The notes under the pieces are model-generated. The model did not search any database, was not told the origin of the DNA, and saw nothing but the letters and a program-made list of their open reading frames with translations. A DNA stretch of 64,000 nt from an uncultured Porticoccus sp. GTDB taxonomy: Bacteria; Pseudomonadota; Gammaproteobacteria; Pseudomonadales; Porticoccaceae. The translations under genes and the position numbers were made by a program. Location of the stretch: NCBI GenBank assembly GCA_947259505.1, contig CAMYLT010000008.1, forward strand, positions 62,001 through 126,000. The letters run 5' to 3'. Below are positions 59,905 through 64,000 of the stretch, piece by piece; positions within the stretch are counted from its first letter, which is position 1, and each line of letters starts with the position of its first letter.

Positions 59905-60028
59905 CTGGGCGCATGGCTGACGATCTGGAGGTGAATTCAGAAAAAGTGGTTATCCTGTCGCACCGGTCGGGCTGAGTAGCTAAAATCGATGACCTGATAT
60001 GTCAGTTGTTTTCACTAAGGAAGTCAGA

Positions 60029-60517
60029 ATGGAAAAGATGTTCGAGAACACAATGTATGCCAGTCGCTGGTTGCTGGCTCCGATCTATTTTGGATTGAGT
60101 TTTGCCCTGTTGGCCCTTGGTGTGAAGTTTTTTGCTGAGGTGATTCACACGTTGCCGATAATCCTGAGCATGTCAGAGATGGATCTTATCCTGCTGGTCC
60201 TGTCTCTGGTTGATATCTCACTGGTGGGTGGGCTGATCGTTATGGTGATGTTCTCGGGTTATGAGAATTTCGTGTCGCAACTGGACATCGACGAATCGAG
60301 CGACAAATTGAGCTGGCTAGGCAAGCTGGACACCAGCTCACTGAAGAACAAGGTGGCAGCTTCCATCGTGGCAATTTCCTCTATTCATCTGTTGAAGATT
60401 TTTATGAATGCTCACGAGATAGCCAACGATAAAATCCTCTGGTACGTGGTATTGCATATGACCTTTGTTTTGTCGGCCTTCGTGATGGGCGTGCTGGACC
60501 GCATGACCCGTCACTGA
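60029..60517 (+). CDS. UPF0114 family membrane protein, YqhA-like
   Basis: This 162-residue inner-membrane protein has four hydrophobic segments. The signatures [23 protein letters not shown] near the start and [24 protein letters not shown] near residues 69-92 are characteristic of UPF0114. [22 protein letters not shown] follows. The start at 60029 has AAGGAAG upstream. Function is unknown. Confidence 0.88.
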   Translation: MEKMFENTMYASRWLLAPIYFGLSFALLALGVKFFAEVIHTLPIILSMSEMDLILLVLSLVDISLVGGLIVMVMFSGYENFVSQLDIDESSDKLSWLGKLDTSSLKNKVAASIVAISSIHLLKIFMNAHEIANDKILWYVVLHMTFVLSAFVMGVLDRMTRH

Positions 60518-60746
60518 TTAATTTGTCGGCGGGTCTCGTTGCCCGCCGGACTTTCCCACCAGGTTTTCATTTGCTCCGATCTGGCAGGCACGCTGCCCCA
60601 ATTTGTGGCGCCGTTGCCCGCCAGCAGGGCGTCCATCTATATCTGCAACGCTAACGTCTTGAATTCTAACCTTGCTTGCTCTTGGCACCATGTTTGCTTG
60701 GATTTTTATGGTATTCCAAATGCAACAATTAAATTGAGGTGATCAA

Positions 60747-61103
60747 ATGAGCTTGTATGAAAAATTGGGCGGCGATGCTGCCGTGGATGCTGCGGTCGAT
60801 ATTTTTTACCGCAAGGTGCTGCTGGATGAGCGTATCTGTCAGTATTTTGATGGAGTTGATATGGCTGGCCAGTCACAAAAGCAAAAAGCTTTTTTGACCA
60901 TGGTGTTAGGTGGCCCAAACAGCTACACCGGCAAGGATATGCGCGAAGGGCACAAACATTTGACGGGCCTGAACGACAGCCATGTGGATGCGGTGATCGA
61001 ACTGCTCGGTGAAACCCTCAAAGAACTGGGTGTGGGCGATGAGGACATTGCTGAAGTGGCGGGACTGGCTAACAGTGTTCGCGATGATGTGCTGAATCGC
61101 TGA
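60747..61103 (+). CDS. Group I truncated hemoglobin (trHbN)
   Basis: This 118-residue 2-on-2 globin opens SLYEKLGGDAAVDAAVDIFYRKVL. The distal-site Tyr is in IFYRKV (Tyr21), the CD region is MVLGGPNSYTGKDM, and the proximal His69 is in REGHKHLTGL. Group I truncated globins of this kind act as NO dioxygenases. The next two genes, separated by 8 and 3 bp, supply a ferredoxin-type reductase and NsrR, so this is very probably an NO-detoxification operon. Confidence 0.92.
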   Translation: MSLYEKLGGDAAVDAAVDIFYRKVLLDERICQYFDGVDMAGQSQKQKAFLTMVLGGPNSYTGKDMREGHKHLTGLNDSHVDAVIELLGETLKELGVGDEDIAEVAGLANSVRDDVLNR

Positions 61104-61111
61104 GTCTGGCC

Positions 61112-62071
61112 ATGTCTGTCGTTTGTTATAGCGATACAAAGGTTATCGTTGCCGAGGGTGACACACTGCTATCCGCCCTGGAACGGGCGGATATCGCAGT
61201 GCCCAATAGCTGCCGAGCCGGTCTTTGCCACTCGTGTTTGATGGTTGCTCATGGCGGATCTGTTCCGGCCAAGGCACAGCAAGACTTGACTCCCCAGCAG
61301 GTGGCGCAGAACTATTTTCTCGCCTGTCAGTGTTATCCCAATGAGGATATGGAGGTCTCTCTCGGCGGCAGCGATCGGCGGTATGAGGCAGTTCTGATAC
61401 ACAAACAGCCTCTCAATGAGGGCGTGCTGCGAGTGCGTCTAAAAACGGATATGCCCTGGTTTGCGGGGCAGTACACCAGTGTCTGGAAAAATGCTGTTGA
61501 CGGTCGCAGTTTCTCCATCGCCAGTTTGCCGGAAGAGGGACAGATTGAATTCCATATTCGTCGCCGTCCCGATGGGGTCATTAGCAGCTGGTTGGAACAC
61601 GAGCTACAGGAAGGGGACAGCTGCCAGTTAAGTGAAGCTCGCGGTCATTGTTTTTACACCCGCAGTTCGGGAGATGAAACGATGCTGTTGGCCGGGACGG
61701 GTACCGGGCTGGCGCCCTTGTATGGCGTGGCGCGCCAAGCACTGGCCAGCGATCACCATGGTGATATTCATCTCTATGCTGCTTCGGGGAGTCCAGATCA
61801 ATTGTATCTGGTGGATGAGTTGGCTGAATTGGCGGAACGTTACAAGAACTTTCATTATCACCCAGTGGCAAAGAGAGCTGCAGAGCCGCACCCAAGGTTG
61901 CACCAGGGGGATTTAGTGGAGATTGTCAGTCGCCGTCATTCGAACCTGAAGCAGCACCGCGTTTATCTTTGCGGCGCGCCCAGTATGGTGAAGAAACTGC
62001 AAAAATTGAGTTTTCTGCAGGGGGCGGCAATGACCGATATTCTAGTGGATGCATTTGAGGCGCCAGCATAA
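61112..62071 (+). CDS. 2Fe-2S ferredoxin / flavin reductase fusion
   Basis: This 319-residue electron-transfer protein has an N-terminal ferredoxin domain with Cys34, Cys39, Cys42 and Cys72 (NSCRAGLCHSC, FLACQC). An FAD-binding barrel follows (GRSFSIASLP, RxxS type, near residues 132-141). The NAD(P)H domain has LLAGTGTGLAPLYGVARQAL near 193-212 and ends near YLCGAPSMVKKL. The layout is that of phenol hydroxylase or methane monooxygenase reductases. Its place between the globin and nsrR suggests it reduces the truncated hemoglobin. Confidence 0.9.
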   Translation: MSVVCYSDTKVIVAEGDTLLSALERADIAVPNSCRAGLCHSCLMVAHGGSVPAKAQQDLTPQQVAQNYFLACQCYPNEDMEVSLGGSDRRYEAVLIHKQPLNEGVLRVRLKTDMPWFAGQYTSVWKNAVDGRSFSIASLPEEGQIEFHIRRRPDGVISSWLEHELQEGDSCQLSEARGHCFYTRSSGDETMLLAGTGTGLAPLYGVARQALASDHHGDIHLYAASGSPDQLYLVDELAELAERYKNFHYHPVAKRAAEPHPRLHQGDLVEIVSRRHSNLKQHRVYLCGAPSMVKKLQKLSFLQGAAMTDILVDAFEAPA

Positions 62072-62074
62072 ACC

Positions 62075-62506
62075 ATGCAACTGACGCGCTTTACGGACTA
62101 TGGCCTGCGGGTGTTGATACACATGTGTAATCAACCACAGGGTTCTCGTATCGGGCTGGATTTTTTGGCGGAACATTTCAATATGAACCTCCATCATCTC
62201 TATAAGGTCAGCCAGCGGTTGTCACAACTGGGTTGGGTCTCCTCTTCCCGCGGCAAAAACGGGGGCATTGTGTTGGCGGCAAATACCCGTCAAATGAGTC
62301 TGGCAGACATTGTCTGCGAGCTGGAGGAAACCATGGCCCCCATTGATTGTGAAGGGATTGATTGTCCCATTGCCAATCGTTGTAAATTGCAGGGCGTGTT
62401 GGGACTTGCCAGTCAGGCTTTTCGGAATGTTCTTGCCCAATACAAGTTGGATGATCTCCAGCAAGGTGACCTGCAAGTCATTAAGAAAGTCTTCAATTTG
62501 CCGTAA
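62075..62506 (+). CDS. nsrR: NO-sensing Rrf2 family repressor NsrR
   Basis: This 143-residue Rrf2 regulator opens MQLTRFTDYGLRVLIHM. The cluster ligands Cys92, Cys97 and Cys103 (PIDCEGIDCPIANRC) have the same spacing as Cys91, Cys96 and Cys102 of E. coli NsrR. NO destroys the [Fe-S] cluster and derepresses target genes. It lies 3 bp after the reductase gene, so it probably regulates its own operon. No clear NsrR palindrome was found upstream of the globin. The Fe-S motif and order make the assignment strong. Confidence 0.93.
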   Translation: MQLTRFTDYGLRVLIHMCNQPQGSRIGLDFLAEHFNMNLHHLYKVSQRLSQLGWVSSSRGKNGGIVLAANTRQMSLADIVCELEETMAPIDCEGIDCPIANRCKLQGVLGLASQAFRNVLAQYKLDDLQQGDLQVIKKVFNLP

Positions 62507-62809
62507 CAGCCAGTAGGCTTACCCCTAGTCCGAGACGGATTGCTGGTTTGACGGGCACCGATTCTGCTGGGTGAATATGTTGTCTCTTCTCACTAAACTG
62601 CCCGGGATAAAGAGGGGCAATCCTGACATACTCCCATACAGACCCAAGTGTTTAGCATATTTTTGTGTGGGCGCGAGAACGGGCTTTCTTGAATCCGCTA
62701 TGCTCTTCTCTACACTGACGATCTGTCCTGTGAGGTCAAGAGTACTAATGATAGTGCTTCACCGTTGGCAGATTACAATCATATCGACCTGACTTTTTGA
62801 GAAATTTTT
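62507..62809. other. 303-bp gap between nsrR and the carbonic anhydrase gene
   Basis: I see no convincing gene. A 73-codon frame from 62571 has no domain and atypical composition. The region presumably holds the carbonic anhydrase promoter. Confidence 0.4.
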
Positions 62810-63433
62810 ATGATTCCTGCGCGAGAGGCATTACAACAATTGATTGATGGCAATCGACGCTTTGTAAGTGGCGCGACGAGACCTGCTCATCAACGTGATC
62901 AGGCCAGGCGCGCTGAGTTGGTGGCCGACCAGAAACCCTTTGCCATTATTCTCGGTTGCTCTGATTCGCGAGTACCCGCGGAAATGGTTTTTGACCAGGG
63001 ACTCGGCGACTTGTTTGTGATTCGCGTGGCCGGCAATGTAGTAGCACCTTCCCAGGTGGGAAGCGTCGAGTTTGCCGCTGAATGGTTTGATACCCGGTTG
63101 GTGGTCGTATTGGGGCATACCTGTTGTGGAGCCGTTTCTGCTACGTTGGATGAGTTGACCGGGCAGGGCACTCATCCTTCAAGGAACTTGCGCTCCATTG
63201 TTGACCGGGTGAGACCGGCAGTTGAACCGTTACTGGAAACAGAGCTGGTACACAATCCAACACTGCTGGCTGCACGTGCTGTTAGAGCCAATATCCGTGC
63301 TTCTGTCGGTCATCTCCGGCACGGTTCAGAGGTGCTGGAAAAATTAATTCTGGAGGACAGACTGCTGGTGGTTGGTGCCGAATATTCTCTTGAAACAGGT
63401 GTTGTCGATTTTTTTGATAACGCAGCCGGTTAG
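62810..63433 (+). CDS. Beta-class carbonic anhydrase
   Basis: This 207-residue enzyme interconverts CO2 and bicarbonate. The zinc ligands are Cys50 (GCSDSR, with catalytic Asp52-Arg54), His103 and Cys106 (VLGHTCCGAV). It also has FVIRVAGNVV and the C-terminal GAEYSLETGVVDFF. The length is normal. It starts MIPAREALQQLIDGNRRF and stands alone. Confidence 0.93.
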   Translation: MIPAREALQQLIDGNRRFVSGATRPAHQRDQARRAELVADQKPFAIILGCSDSRVPAEMVFDQGLGDLFVIRVAGNVVAPSQVGSVEFAAEWFDTRLVVVLGHTCCGAVSATLDELTGQGTHPSRNLRSIVDRVRPAVEPLLETELVHNPTLLAARAVRANIRASVGHLRHGSEVLEKLILEDRLLVVGAEYSLETGVVDFFDNAAG

Positions 63434-63659
63434 TTTTTTTTGGGGCAGTTTTTTTTGCGCTGAGTTGTGGTTTGGTGGCGTATTTCCGTTCTGGTTTCTC
63501 GTTACAACCAATTGATGTAAAAGCAGATTTGTTAACACATGTGGTTAGAATTTTATGGAATTTAGATGGGGCATCATATATCTTGCGTCGAGGGATTTTT
63601 CGTGTGATTGAATGCTAGGAAGGACCTTCCATCCGATAAAAAATTATTAAGGAAGCGCA

Positions 63660-64000
63660 GTGGACTTTTGGCGTATTGTCAGCCCGGGGTTACAGGACGA
63701 GAGCCTCATCATAGGTCATCACCACCATTTGATTTGTTTTGCGGCCATCGCACTGGCGGTTCTGGCGGCGGCGGTGACATTGCCTGTCAGTGACCGTTTT
63801 AACTCAACCAAGGGGCCTCTGCGCTACCTCTGGTTGCTGTCCGGTAGTCTCGCAATGGGTTCCGGTATTTGGGCAATGCACTTCACCAGTATGCTCGCTT
63901 ATCGTTTGCCGTTTCCTGTTCAGTACGATGTCACCATTACACTGCTTTCCATGATTCCGGCATTACTGGCCGGTTACAGTTCAATACTGCTGTTTGCTTC
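63660..64000 (+). CDS. MHYT-domain membrane sensor protein (5' part)
   Basis: From a GTG at 63660, preceded by AAGGAAG, an open frame runs to the window end (113 codons). It predicts membrane segments at about residues 25-45, 57-73 and 91-110. The block SGSLAMGSGIWAMHFTSMLA contains the MHYT-type repeat signature (xMHF), associated with binding of copper and sensing of gases such as O2, CO or NO. Such domains are usually followed by GGDEF, EAL or kinase domains, which would lie beyond the window. Confidence 0.8.
   Translation, partial: MDFWRIVSPGLQDESLIIGHHHHLICFAAIALAVLAAAVTLPVSDRFNSTKGPLRYLWLLSGSLAMGSGIWAMHFTSMLAYRLPFPVQYDVTITLLSMIPALLAGYSSILLFA

Noticed and set aside
60734..60747. TTGAGGTGATCAA before the globin gene as an FNR box
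   Set aside because: The half-sites are separated by 3 and not 4 bases, and the sequence doubles as the ribosome binding site.
62571..62792. 73-codon frame before the carbonic anhydrase gene
   Set aside because: Composition and lack of any motif suggest chance; it sits in a promoter region.
1..64000. CRISPR arrays, tRNA or rRNA genes, prophage genes
   Set aside because: No regularly spaced repeats, tRNA cloverleaf pattern, rRNA sequence or phage structural genes were seen on reading the window.

Overview
The window is a 64 kb piece of a gammaproteobacterial chromosome. The narXL/narK/narGHJI layout resembles that of Pseudomonas and marine relatives. Gene content (acrylate reductase, OYE-type reductase, outer-membrane nitrate-locus porin, HMG-CoA lyase) and the dispersed intergenic repeat fit a marine or aquatic heterotroph, but the genus cannot be named from sequence alone. 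Genes are dense, mostly on GC-rich backbone, with two visibly AT-richer accessory patches (about 7.0-11.3 kb and 43.4-45.0 kb).

Region by region: (1) 0-5.3 kb holds the last codons of a second moaA-like gene, a TetR/AhpD-like pair, an outer-membrane porin divergent from moaA, and nnrS. (2) 5.3-11.3 kb is accessory: a Fic AMPylase, a decayed parvulin remnant, acuR-acuI (acrylyl-CoA reductase), and a degenerate integron. The integron has two intI remnants, three attC-like sites and cassettes for a DUF6338-like membrane protein plus a 47-residue proline-rich protein, and for a HEPN protein. (3) 11.3-22 kb is the respiratory nitrate reductase operon, leftward narK1-narK2-narG-narH-narJ-narI-ppiC, divergent from narXL. 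(4) 22-29.6 kb holds narX, narL, ubiT, ubiUV (O2-independent ubiquinone synthesis), a universal stress protein and a third NNP nitrate transporter. (5) 29.6-37.9 kb holds a PP2C-kinase fusion, molybdenum cofactor genes (moaB, moeA, moaE, moaD, moaC), a beta-CASP nuclease, OsmC and a glycerate kinase. (6) 38-53 kb is mixed metabolism: PRTase, HMG-CoA lyase, TetR/OYE, a zinc-sensing diguanylate cyclase inside a partial duplication, a wHTH/HEPN two-gene module, a HerA-like ATPase, an FAD dehydrogenase and a TetR/VOC/PNPOx cluster. (7) 53-64 kb holds a sulfotransferase, a lipoprotein, an M14 deacylase, an aminotransferase, UPF0114, the NO-detoxification set trHbN-reductase-nsrR, a beta-carbonic anhydrase and the start of an MHYT sensor protein.

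The unifying theme is anaerobic nitrate respiration. Nitrate entry (porin, three NNP transporters), the enzyme (NarGHI), its chaperone, its cofactor (Moa/Moe), its quinone supply under anoxia (UbiTUV), nitrate sensing (NarXL) and protection from NO (NnrS, trHbN, NsrR) all sit within 62 kb. FNR/Anr-type boxes of the form WTGACNNNNATCAA and 7-2-7 inverted repeats of the TACCNCC type recur in front of these genes.
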